From Nannochloris sp. 'desiccata' (lineage: Eukaryota; Chlorophyta; Trebouxiophyceae; Chlorellales; Chlorellaceae): DNA of 64,000 nucleotides. The stretch lies in the NCBI GenBank assembly GCA_019044685.2, contig JAGTXX020000012.1, positions 372,001 to 436,000 on the forward strand, read 5' to 3'. Position numbers and translations under genes: made by a program. Below, one piece after another: positions 36,937 through 46,441 of the stretch. The notes under the pieces are model-generated. The model saw only the letters and a list, made by a program, of their open reading frames with translations. It was not told the origin of the DNA and searched no databases. How positions within the stretch are numbered: the stretch's first letter is position 1; each line of letters begins with the position of its first letter.

Positions 36937-39900
36937 TTATTTCTTGTGGAACATAGCGGTGCGGAGACGAGTAAGAAGCATCCTACGACCAGAGGCAGGA
37001 CAAATCGTAGTACCGACAGTACTAGCAGTAGGGCAGGATCTGCATCTAGTAGCTCCGCGCTTCGAAGCATTGGTCTTCCTGGGGCAGGGAATGCAGGTAG
37101 TCTGGCCAGGCTTCGATTGGAAGGAGCCAGCAAAACAGAGAACAGGAGTGGCGCGGCCAGCACCAGGGCATCTGGAGCCAGCAGGGCAGGCAGTACAAGA
37201 TCTAGAGCCAATTTTGTTTGTGTAATATCCAGCGGGGCAACGTACACAAGCAGAGGAACCAGGAGCAGAGTATCTGCCCTTTTGACAGCGGGAGCAAGAG
37301 CCCTTGCCTCCAGAAGAGAACGTGCCACCGGGGCAGGTACGGCAGGTCTGAGAGCCAGAAACAGATTGGTACGTTCCAGGAGGGCACAACTCGCACGTTT
37401 CAGAGCCTGCTTCATCGCTGAACTTGCCAATAGGGCATTTCTTGCAGGCCTTCTTGCCTTCCCGGTTTTGGAATTCACCAGCAAGACACTCGACGCAAGC
37501 TCCGCCGTTGTATTTAGTTCCAACAGGGCAGCCAGTACATTCGGTGGCGCCAGTCTCTCCCCAAGTAGATAAACCAGAACGGCAGGCAATGCAAGTACCC
37601 GATCGAGAATCTGAGGAGTAGGTGTCCACAGCGCAACTAGAGCACGTACCGGCGCCTTGTGCAGAAAATTGGCCAGCGCTGCAGGTGGTGCAAGTACTAG
37701 CTCCAGCCTTGGCAGCAGTACCAGCCGGGCAGGGAACACAGCCTCCAGTTGCATAAGGAGCGCGAGAGGTACCAGCAGGGCACTTGGTGCATCCATTCCC
37801 ATCACCATTCTTCTCAGAACCACCGGTGCAAGGTTTGCACCTCTTGGCGCCAGCGGCAGAGTAGCCTCCATCAGGGCATTGCTGGCAATCAGTGGCAGTG
37901 CTAGGGACACGCACAGTAGAGCTAGTCCAAATTGAGTAAGTGCCTGCGTCACATACAGTGCAAGTTGTTTTTAATTCATCTGTTTTCTTGCCACCTTCGC
38001 AACGCTGGCATTTGTCAAACTGGGCACCGCTAGTGCCAGGAGGGTTGTAGTAACCAGGGTCGCAAGCTACGCAAGACAAGCTATCAGAAGCAGGTTCTTT
38101 ACCAGCTGGACAGCGAGCACACAGTCCACTGGTGGTATCCTTGGCCTCACCATCAGGGCAGACGCCGCAGGCTGCAATACTCTCAGAACCAGCAGTGGAG
38201 AATGTGTCGGTAGGACAATCAGTGCACGCACTGTAGGTCCCTCCAGCAGAATAAGTATTGACAGGGCAAATATCGCAAGAAGCCCCACCATGTCCAGGTG
38301 CACACTCGCAAGCATTAGTTTCAGGGTTAAAATCATAGCCAGTTCCACAGTCGCTTGCTGCGATACAGCTAGCTTGGCCCATGGTACTATAAGTACCAAC
38401 AGCGCATTCGGTAGGTGAAGTAGCATCGGCGGGGCAATAGTAGCCAGGATCGCAAGGAGTACAGGTCAAAGTGGTATCAGATCCAGTTTTGTAAGTTCCT
38501 TCAGGGCATGTTGATGCACTAGCACCAGCAAGGGTACCACCATTGACGGTCAAGATACCGGTGATAGTTCCAGTGGGTGCAGTAGGGTTGCTGGTAGCAG
38601 CCGTGACACTCATGGTAACGGTGGTCGCACTTGCATACTTGATTTGCAAGATCTTTCCCTTGGTATCCGTGTTAGAGAGACGAGTCATGATAGATTGAGT
38701 GCCAACATAATAAGCCATGACCGCAGAATCAACATTACTGGGATCAGAGCACGCCTTTCCATTAGTAGTTGTAACCGTTACCGCCAAAGCGTGGATCTCA
38801 ATGGCGCAGGTTTCATCCACATTAAATGAAAGGTTCGTCGACGCAGGAGAGCAGGGTTTGAGGAGCTCAGGATAATAATACCCAGCATCCCATCCAGCTG
38901 CAGTAGTCCAGGTATTATCGTTTGCCATAGTAGCAGTGAAGGCGCCACCACTTCCAGGGGTGGTAGCAGAGCATTCAGCATCATTGGTACACATAGCAGG
39001 TCTGCCATCAGTGCATTTGATGCATCCTGTTGCACCATAAGCATGAGAGGACCATGTGCTGGGGCAAGGTTTGCAGGAAGACTTGGACCCCTCGTTCTGG
39101 TAACTGTAGGAATAGAAAGAAAAACAAGATTGAACATAGAGCGATTTATCGATAATAACGATAGACGCGACCTGAAAGAAACTCTCAACTAGTATACTAC
39201 CAACAAGGCAAATACAAACACAACTTACGTTCCAGGTTCACAAGGACGGCAATCGGAGGAGCCGAGCGTGGCAAAAGTTCCAGCATTGCACGCAGAGCAT
39301 GATGTGGCGCCAACGTCAGGGCGAGCTGTGCCAGCAGCGCACTTTGTGCAGGAACCAGCATTAGCAGCAGAATAACTACCAGAAGCACAGAGAGCGCATA
39401 CATAAGTCGTGGTCCCGTCAATTTGAATGGAGTGGCGGCCAGCTTCGCAGCTATCGACAGCAGCATTGCATTCGGTGGCAGTTGTACAAGAGGGAGCGCC
39501 AGTTGCAAATATGCCGGTCTGTATAAATATGACATAAAAAAAGAAAAAGAATTTGATTTGATAAAACAATTACTAGTATTTACTAACTAAAAGAAGTAAC
39601 AAATTAACTAGTTAAGATATCTGGCGGAAAATGCACACGAATACGTACTTTCCCAGTGCAGCAGGACTTACCGAGGAGCCAGATTTAAAAGAGGAGCGGT
39701 ACTTCAGGGTAGCCTCGTTGCCGAGGTAGGTAGATTTGACGACGACGATACCAGATGCAGCAACTATGGCATCAACGGAGGCAGTCATGCCTTCTGCGTA
39801 GATGGAAGTAGCGAGGAGGTCTGCTAAGCCGGTGGTGGCGGTGGCCGCGGTCGCATCATCAAAGGCCATGGAAGCACCAGGAGGGCATGAATTGAGGTTG

Positions 39901-40357
39901 TCATATGTATCATTATTAGCTGACCACAGGGCAGGAACATAGTTGTTCTCGCCGTTGGGGATGACAGTGAGGGTGCAGTCGTCGAGAACGCTGACAGTAA
40001 TTGAGCTGAAGCACTTGGCAATAGGGTGGGAGGTGGCGTCATTGCCAGTAGCAAGCACTAAATCGAGGTCCATATCACCTGTAAAAGTTAAACCAGGGAA
40101 AGGAAACGACATGGGGATGGTTTAGGGAAGAGGTCTCCAGCAGACATGCCTTGTGACTGTTGATAGGATTTTACAAAATGCAAGAGAACAGGTAGGCCTG
40201 ATACACTCAATCTTATTTAAACTATACAATACTACGAGAAACCAAGACGATAGGTATTATGCTCACCTGGGGCGCAGTCTGCCGCCATGGCGTGCGGCAT
40301 GGCAAGAGAAAGGATGAGCGCCACAATGCAAAGGGTTTGCTTGTGACAGGCCATCAT
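36937..40357 (-). CDS. Gene B: secreted Cys-rich GCC-repeat protein
   Basis: Four exons, 40267-40357, 39672-40078, 39229-39518 and 36937-39103, join in phases 1, 0 and 2, giving 984 residues. A hydrophobic signal peptide (IVALILSLAMPHAMAA) is followed by the conserved N-terminal domain (HPIAKCFSSITVSVLDDC, SIYAEGMTAS) and a small Cys module. The long last exon starts YQNEGSKSSCKPCPSTW and carries a second non-Cys domain of about 180 residues (CAIEIHALAVTVTTTNGKACSDPSN). Then come many modules of the form CPAGxYxxxGxxxCxxC. It ends in RRMLLTRLRTAMFHKK. The fold resembles GCC2/GCC3 or TNFR-like disulfide modules. I infer a cell-wall or surface role from the signal peptide and Cys content. It is a tandem sister of gene A. 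An upstream in-frame ATG at 40426 is less likely as the start. Confidence 0.85.
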
Positions 40358-41094
40358 AGCATTTAAAGCTAAAAATGGTGAGATGAAAGAAGTTTTAAAG
40401 ACCCACTTTGTCCAAGTGCAACACAATTGCTCAATGTGATTAAATGGTTGTCTGCAAAAATAGCAGGCTTACTTAGGAATTCCCTCAAAGTGACTATAGG
40501 GCAATCTTTTAATAGGTTCTAGTGCAGCGATATTACTCGAAAATATTTAAGAATGCATGATTAGAGCCATCATGGCATGTTTCGATACACCAGGTCTCTC
40601 CTCGTGACCAGAGGACGTAAATTTCAAATCGGCACTTACTTTCCAAAGAATATCAAAAGGTCAAAATATTTTAAGACTTCCCAAAATTTTGCCATAATGC
40701 GCAATGTCGTCTTTATCTTAGCGATGAACAGCAGTGCGATCCTTTGCTTGGATTGCTTTTTGGGCGGGCTGAGGGACAGTAACACGCCGGAGAGCGTGCT
40801 AAGTGGCCTCTCAACAACTTACCGCCACGGTGGGAAAACAGAGATTCAAATGCAGCTAGAAGTGGTCGTAAGGTTATCTAAAACTATACACTATACATGA
40901 TGGTATATGTTGTACATTGGTGCTCTTCAAATAGGCAGTTAATTGTGTTCAGAGTCGATATTGTCTTACTTTTTAAAAGAAATAAAGACTTCGGGGCCGC
41001 CTTTAAAATGCGCGTAGCGGGTGCTGCTTAATTATTTTTTCTTCAAATTTTTAGATATTAATCAGATATTATAAATAAATTGTAAATAAACAAG
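40358..41094. other. Gene B upstream region
   Basis: This holds the putative promoter of gene B and the GC-rich block at about 40755-40870, related to 35890-36005. No supported gene; one ORF (40577-40900) lacks any family signal. Confidence 0.45.
40417..40429 (-). promoter_or_regulatory. Upstream element shared by genes A and B (copy B)
   Basis: On the coding strand it reads CAATTGTGTTGCA, 60-72 bp before the ATG of gene B. It matches the gene A element at 12 of 13 positions. Confidence 0.35.
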
Positions 41095-41260
41095 AACGTT
41101 CCTCTGGGTTTAAGCTACGAGAACAATTCTTAATTAATTTATTACCAGTGGATTGTAGGAAAAGGGGCCTTGGTGGAGAATATGTTTATCATTCAAGCAC
41201 AATGATTTATAAATTTAGGAGGCAAGTGCAGGACGCCAGTATTTAATATTTATTCTCGCC
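41095..41260 (-). repeat. Cluster repeat, copy 3 (orphan, no gene beside it)
   Basis: The string GAACGTTCCTCTGGG followed by AAGCTACGAGAACAA is a diverged version of the flank near 31580. Later blocks (GATTGTAGGAAAAGG, GGCAAGTGCAGGACG) also align. No GCC-repeat gene lies at the expected place to its right. Confidence 0.5.
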
Positions 41261-41412
41261 TCAAAAAAGGAATCAGGAATAACAAAGGGGATATGTAATA
41301 GGAAAGTAGATGTAATTATTCCAAAAAAAAATGAAATCTTAAATCAGAAACGGGCATGTTTTTGAAAATCTACGGAAGGATTCTCAGCCAAGCGGCTCTC
41401 TTAGCAGTCTGA

Positions 41413-42505
41413 ATGTATGTCCTTACATGGTTTGCTACTTTGGCCTTATCCTTGCTAACCAGAGACCAGACCGTTAAGACAAGGGCCTCGGCGCCCAGTA
41501 TGGTGGGCAAAGTACATCTGATTCAATGCAATAGATGATGAACATAATCATTAACGAAGTTTCCAATCATAAACGCCTAACAGATATATGCCTTAACGTT
41601 TAGCTCGAGCATTGATTTTAAGGACAAGTGATATCGAACAAAAATCAATGGCGATGTAAAACAAGGGAAAACCACCCGCTCTTTCGTTCAGCGGGGCATA
41701 CAGACAAGCTTCCTTGCTTAGCAGCAACCAGGGGGTTGTATTTCAGCCAGCCCGGCAAATAAGACTTTCAGTTTCACAGCCAGAGACAAGAGTCGGTGAC
41801 AGTAGAGGCGGGGTCCAGTTGCGTTCGATAAGGACAGACATCTAGTCGCCCTGGTGGGAATTAGTCCCCTCCTGCTGGAAAGCCTGGACGGGTAGGTAGT
41901 TTGTTTCCTCGCTGGTAGAGCGAGCGGCCAGCCCACCCAGGTGTGGGATCGCTCTCATACGAGGCAATAGTCGTTTAGGAGGTTCAATTGACGAAAGGTA
42001 TAAACCTTGATACCGACTGTCCTATGCTCTAAGCAAAGGTAGCTGTGTGTGTTGCCAGCAGCACTCGCTGGTCGGCTGCCAAAACTTGCATGTGAGGGGA
42101 CCGGTGTCAACGTTGCAAATTTTGCGGGATTCACATGGAATTTATAGAAATTAAATTCATAGAAAATTCATCCAGGGGTGTAAGGTGACCAGGGGCCCTG
42201 TGTGTCTCACCAAGGTGAGAGTTAACAGTGTCATAATCACCGAGCAGGGTGTCGTTATCCGGAGGTGTGCTGCCCAGAAGCGGTAATTATTATTGAGAGG
42301 TATTAACACGGAGGTAGAATCGCGACTGGTTGGGCGTGTGCGTTGCGTTCATCTCTATCCGATCATTTTGATGAACTGATCAACCCACCTGCCCAGTCGC
42401 GACCGTGTTACTTGGCTGAAATCGTTAGTCCTACGGCTAGATAAAGCCTCCCGCAAAGTAAACTACTACCACTACTACTGCTATTACCACTACTACTACT
42501 AATAA
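41413..42505 (+). mobile_element. Candidate 3' end of a non-LTR retrotransposon
   Basis: A segment of about 1.1 kb, richer in GC than its surroundings, ends in GGCTAGATAAAGCCTCCCGC and then a (TAC)n-like tail at 42462-42500. This is the way many LINE 3' ends look. It is flanked by a candidate 8-bp direct repeat, CAGTCTGA (41405-41412 and 42506-42513). An inverted repeat TCGCGACTGG/CCAGTCGCGA (42320-42329 and 42393-42402) sits near the end. No reverse transcriptase is present, so it would be a 5'-truncated copy or a SINE-like derivative. The 8-bp match could be chance. Confidence 0.4.
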
Positions 42506-42837
42506 CAGTCTGATGAAGCCGCGTGCACGGCGTGCACGCGTGGGTGAAATCCGGGATCCGCGTTATATGAGAGTCGAAAGGAGAAAGAGACCTGCAATTA
42601 TTTATTTCGCCTTATTTTGACCTTAAGTGCAATCAGAGTCTCAGAGACAGCTGTCTTCGATATTTTACGTCATTGGTCCCATTTTAAATTCAGATAATCA
42701 AGACAAAACCCAAATAACACACGCGAAATTACAGCTCAGACAGCACTGAATTTTATCTATATAATACTAACACGACCTTATTGGCAGCAACTGAACGCTG
42801 TACAACTCCAAGTTCAAATCCCCTCTGTTGTCCTAAA

Positions 42838-44159
42838 ATGCCCCCCTTTTGGCAAATATTAATGTTATTCATTTGCTTCTTATTGCAACTATATTGTGTC
42901 TCGGTAAGGATAGTTTGCTTTCTATCAATTGTCGACTAGCACCTTAAAACTAAGATATATATAAAGATTCTTGGATGACATGACTTTTCCCGCTCTTTCT
43001 GCCTCTCCTCGGCGTGTTAGTTAACACCATACTTACTTTCTAAACTTCCCTTTTCATATAGGCACAAACTCAATGCAACAGCAACTTTTACTCAATTCCT
43101 ACAGCGAGAGGTGCTGGCTTTCCTGGTGGTTGGGCTCTTATCACCAGCAACTCTGCCACTGCCTACTGCAAAAGGAAAGGGTTCTCAGTAGCTGGAGCAA
43201 TCCGCACTCGAGCCGTGAGCAGTCTTGCAGGCAAGGGTAAAGTCGCAGTTAATGTAGCTACAAATAAAACGTGCACTTCTGGCCTGTGTATGGCCCTTGT
43301 TGGTGTTGAATGTGTTCGAGCAGGTGCAAAGCGGTGTACAGCGGATTCCAATGGCAACCTTGGTAGAGGAAACATTGGTAAAGATAACTTCGGAACTAAA
43401 AACAGAGGAAGAGGAAATATAGGTACGTTTACGCCATGTAATACAGCGTTTTTAACGAGATATCTTGTTTATCTTAGTGCTTAACCTCTCCCCCCCCCTT
43501 CCCGTACCGATCATTTTTTCCCTACAGGCCACGAAAATATCGGAGCCCTGTGCTCTGGATCGAGAAATCGAGGCGATTCGTTAACTGGATATAATCTTCA
43601 AGGTTATAAAAAAATTGGAACGTCGTTGTCTTCATTAAACAGTGCCATCCTTATAGGCAAACCACCAGCGCCAGTACTACCACCATTGAAATCACCGCCA
43701 CCACCGCCGAAAAGGGTTGCCCCTCCTCCTCCAGATACTGGTAGCGAAGATTTCCCGCCTTCCCCAGACAGCTGCCCACCCCCTGATGATTCCACATGTC
43801 CTCCTTGCGACTGCGATTTGGATATATACGATCCAAATGCCCCTCCGAGCCCCAGTCCTCCACCCGCTCCACCATTCGATGACACCGATGATGGTGATGA
43901 TGGCAGTGAGCTGCCTAGTTCCTGCACGAACCCTTGCTTTAAGTACGATCCTGAGAATAAAACATGCTCTAAAAGCGTTTGTGACGACAACTGTCAGGAC
44001 TGTTTCCTATCTGGTACACAAACGGCGTGTATCGAGATTTTTGGATTAGCTCGCTTTAATACAGAAGCTGCATGCAAAGCTAATACAAATTGCAATCCTC
44101 CTGGGAAATGCTTTCAGTGCAAAGATAAGAAATGGGCCTGTGTTGAATCTTTTAAATAA
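42838..44159 (+). CDS. Secreted hydroxyproline-rich Cys protein with Gly-Asn repeats
   Basis: Three exons, 42838-42903, 43062-43422 and 43528-44159, join in phases 0 and 1, giving 352 residues. Exon 1 is a complete signal peptide (MPPFWQILMLFICFLLQLYC). An N-terminal Cys domain (about residues 25-125) runs into a short repeat of the pattern G-x-N-x-G (LGRGNIGKDNFG, RGRGNIGHENIG) across the second intron. A Pro-rich linker follows (KSPPPPPK, PPSPSPPPAPP; about 200-275), then a Cys-rich tail of about 75 residues with some 14 Cys. Green algal wall glycoproteins often use such Pro linkers between globular domains. I recognise no known domain at either end. The second intron has a C-rich tract before its acceptor. 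Confidence 0.75.
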
Positions 44160-44656
44160 TTAAATATTAAAAAGGTGTTGGACAGTCGTCCGGAAATTAA
44201 TAAAGAAAGATAGAAAATCGAGTTGATAAGTTTTATTCTTAATACTTTTTGCTAGATTACTTAATAAAGTGGAGATTCTACTGTATTGTCAATAATAAGA
44301 TATAATAATCTAGTTTATGCGTACTCGTGATTGTGTCCCTGGTAGACACATTTTTTTCTTCAATAAACTGCCCGCTTTTTTCTTTTTGTCAATTATACTC
44401 TACTCTAACAGCAGGTTGAATCTATTAACTCAACGATATAACATGCTAAAGACTAATTAAATTATCTACATCTAAATCCCTGTTTTATATAACTCTTTTC
44501 TCCATAAGTCTTAACTCTTGACTGTAAAACAACAAGACAAGTTCCCTTTGATTGCCGCTGTGGCACTTCGTAGTGCCAAGTTTTATTTGGTATGATACTG
44601 CTTCTTCAGATAGTAGAATTATGGAAACTACACCAGTTCATCAATCACATTCTAAT
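44160..44656. other. Convergent intergenic region
   Basis: An AT-rich interval of 3' UTRs between the Hyp-rich gene and the TPR gene. No coding signal was found. Confidence 0.5.
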
Positions 44657-45625
44657 TTATTCGTTTTCCTCTAAATCATCATCGTCAAATGACAGCAGCT
44701 GTTTCTGTTTTGCACCGCCGAGACTTTCTGCAACAGGCACCACTCCCGCTGCAGCTGCACCTCCTTTCTTGCCTTGATTATTTTTAACATCATCCTTTCT
44801 CCGCTTAAATTTATGCTGCCCAGAGGCAACTTCTTTCGCTTCTAAAGCCATGGCTTTACTCAATTGCGTTTGCAGAGTAGTATCGTTAGGTTCTAGGGCA
44901 ACAGCCTTTTGCAAAGTTTCTCTCGCTTCAGCGCCATCCTCTTGAGCTAGCAGAGCAGCACCCAACCTCGCCCACCCTTTTACCCAGGTAGGTTTTAAAG
45001 CCACTACTTTCCGAGCATCCCGTTCAGCGTCACTATACCTCTTTAAGTTTATATAGCTAGCAGCTCTATTACTCCAGTAGACTTCATTTCCAGGGTCGAT
45101 TTCAATGCATTTAGAAAATAACTCCGTCGCCTCTTCATATTTTCCAGCTACAAAAGCTGCATTACCTCGTTCTTTTAGCCCTCCAGCTTTCATTTTATCC
45201 GCTACTTGAGCAAGCTCAGGATGTACATCTGCTAGATCTGGGTTTTCTTCTAAAGCGCGGCGTAGGGCTGCTTCCTCATCGTCCTCAAAGTCAGATGCGT
45301 CTCCACCACCACCGCCACCACCATCAAAAGTTTTTCTCGTCTTATCTCCATCAAAGTCATCTAGAGTTAATGGATTATCTGGATTTTGCTGGTCTTGTAG
45401 CCCAGCGCCTAGTAAATGGGCGTGGGACTGCAGGAACTTGGGTACATGCCTCTGAAAGGTCAAGTCGCAGTGGCTGCCACCCCGTCCACCGCCAGCAGCG
45501 CCTCCCCCGCGACCCCCTCCTCCACGCCCACCTCCAGAATGATGATCTTGTCGATCCTGACTACCCCCTATTTCTCCGAATTGATCCTCGGATGGACCTG
45601 CTCCCCGTTTCCGGCCTTTTCCCAT
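44657..45625 (-). CDS. TPR protein with DUF4604/KIAA1143-like ends
   Basis: A single exon encodes 322 residues. The N-terminus is Gly/Arg-rich (RGG-like, about residues 32-50) and then has LTFQRHVPKFLQSHAHLLG. Three tetratricopeptide repeats cover about residues 150-265 (LKERGNAAFVAGKYEEATEL, WSNRAASYINLKRYSDAERD, WARLGAALLAQEDGAEA), of the type that binds Hsp70/Hsp90 tails. The C-terminus is basic and ends in KQKQLLSFDDDD. The ends resemble those of the small eukaryotic DUF4604 (KIAA1143) proteins, which would make the TPR block an insertion. That similarity is from memory and modest. The gene is divergent from gene C. Confidence 0.8.
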   Translation of the reverse strand: MGKGRKRGAGPSEDQFGEIGGSQDRQDHHSGGGRGGGGRGGGAAGGGRGGSHCDLTFQRHVPKFLQSHAHLLGAGLQDQQNPDNPLTLDDFDGDKTRKTFDGGGGGGGDASDFEDDEEAALRRALEENPDLADVHPELAQVADKMKAGGLKERGNAAFVAGKYEEATELFSKCIEIDPGNEVYWSNRAASYINLKRYSDAERDARKVVALKPTWVKGWARLGAALLAQEDGAEARETLQKAVALEPNDTTLQTQLSKAMALEAKEVASGQHKFKRRKDDVKNNQGKKGGAAAAGVVPVAESLGGAKQKQLLSFDDDDLEENE

Positions 45626-46441
45626 TTGTTACAACAATTTAAATTTGAAGTGAATTCGATCAAAACTGAGTAGATATAATTAATTGTATAGCAATCGGCA
45701 GAGGAACAATTAAGCTTAACCAAACCAAAATATTATACATCTAATAAACACTATCGAAGTAGAGATCCAAAAGCAGACATAAGTCAGTAAACTATCGCCG
45801 TCGCTTGTCGGCAACGCAGTGCTGTCTGGTATTCCCTCGCTGTTTGATTCAATTCTATGCGCAATACGCAGCCCTGTTCACAGCTTGTTTGTGATCGTCG
45901 TAGCGTTCAAAGTTTAAACAACTTGTTTAAAAACCTGGAGAGCGGAGAGGTCACCACCGTGACGCTACGTGCAGCCGCAGCTCAGAGGCTTGCCCTAAAA
46001 CAAATTCCCCCCAAGAACCTTGCTTCAAATTGAACTTATGTTGCACTTCAAATCAGTCGAGATCCGCATTCAATATACCAAAATGTAGTTTTTGCCAAAA
46101 GGACGCGTGATTCAGGACGCCAAAAGTGTGTAGCTAGTAGCTAGGCTAGCAGGTATCTGGCCATGATCATGATGATGGCAAAAGCCTTTTGAAAAGGACC
46201 AACTTTTAAAGCTAGCGCTACAGCGGAACAAATTACCCGCCTGCGCTGTCATTCTGACCTATTCCTAAATAAATTATAAAAGCCACTAAAATCACTACTA
46301 GCTCATCTTAGCTTGCTTGGCCCTCCCTACTCTATAAGTTGCCCAACAATCGCAATCGTCAGATAACGTCATTTGATGTCTTGCAGTAAAACAAACCTCC
46401 GATAGCTCTCTCGAGTGCTGTTGTATCGAGTGCTGTTGTAT
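45626..46441. other. Divergent intergenic region, TPR gene / gene C
   Basis: About 800 bp with no coding signal. It should hold both promoters. I found no clear copy of the gene A/B upstream element. Confidence 0.45.

Noticed and set aside
36843..37952. Long alternative-frame ORF (369 residues, Leu/Ala-rich) over gene B
   Set aside because: It is a shadow of the Cys/Gly-rich repeat codons, which rarely give stops in other frames. Similar shadows lie over A, C and D on both strands.
40577..40900. 107-residue ORF upstream of gene B
   Set aside because: It overlaps the duplicated GC-rich upstream block and has no counterpart in the gene A copy.
41718..41936. Small minus-strand ORF in the LINE-like region
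   Set aside because: No family features; the surrounding sequence looks like a retroelement 3' region.
41380..42600. tRNA or rRNA fragment
   Set aside because: I could not fold a cloverleaf or recognise rRNA; GC-rich hairpins here do not meet tRNA spacing.
7330..45830. Short similarity between the region near 7340 and that near 45820 (CAGTGCTGTCTG)
   Set aside because: Only about 12 bases match; this is within chance for the window.
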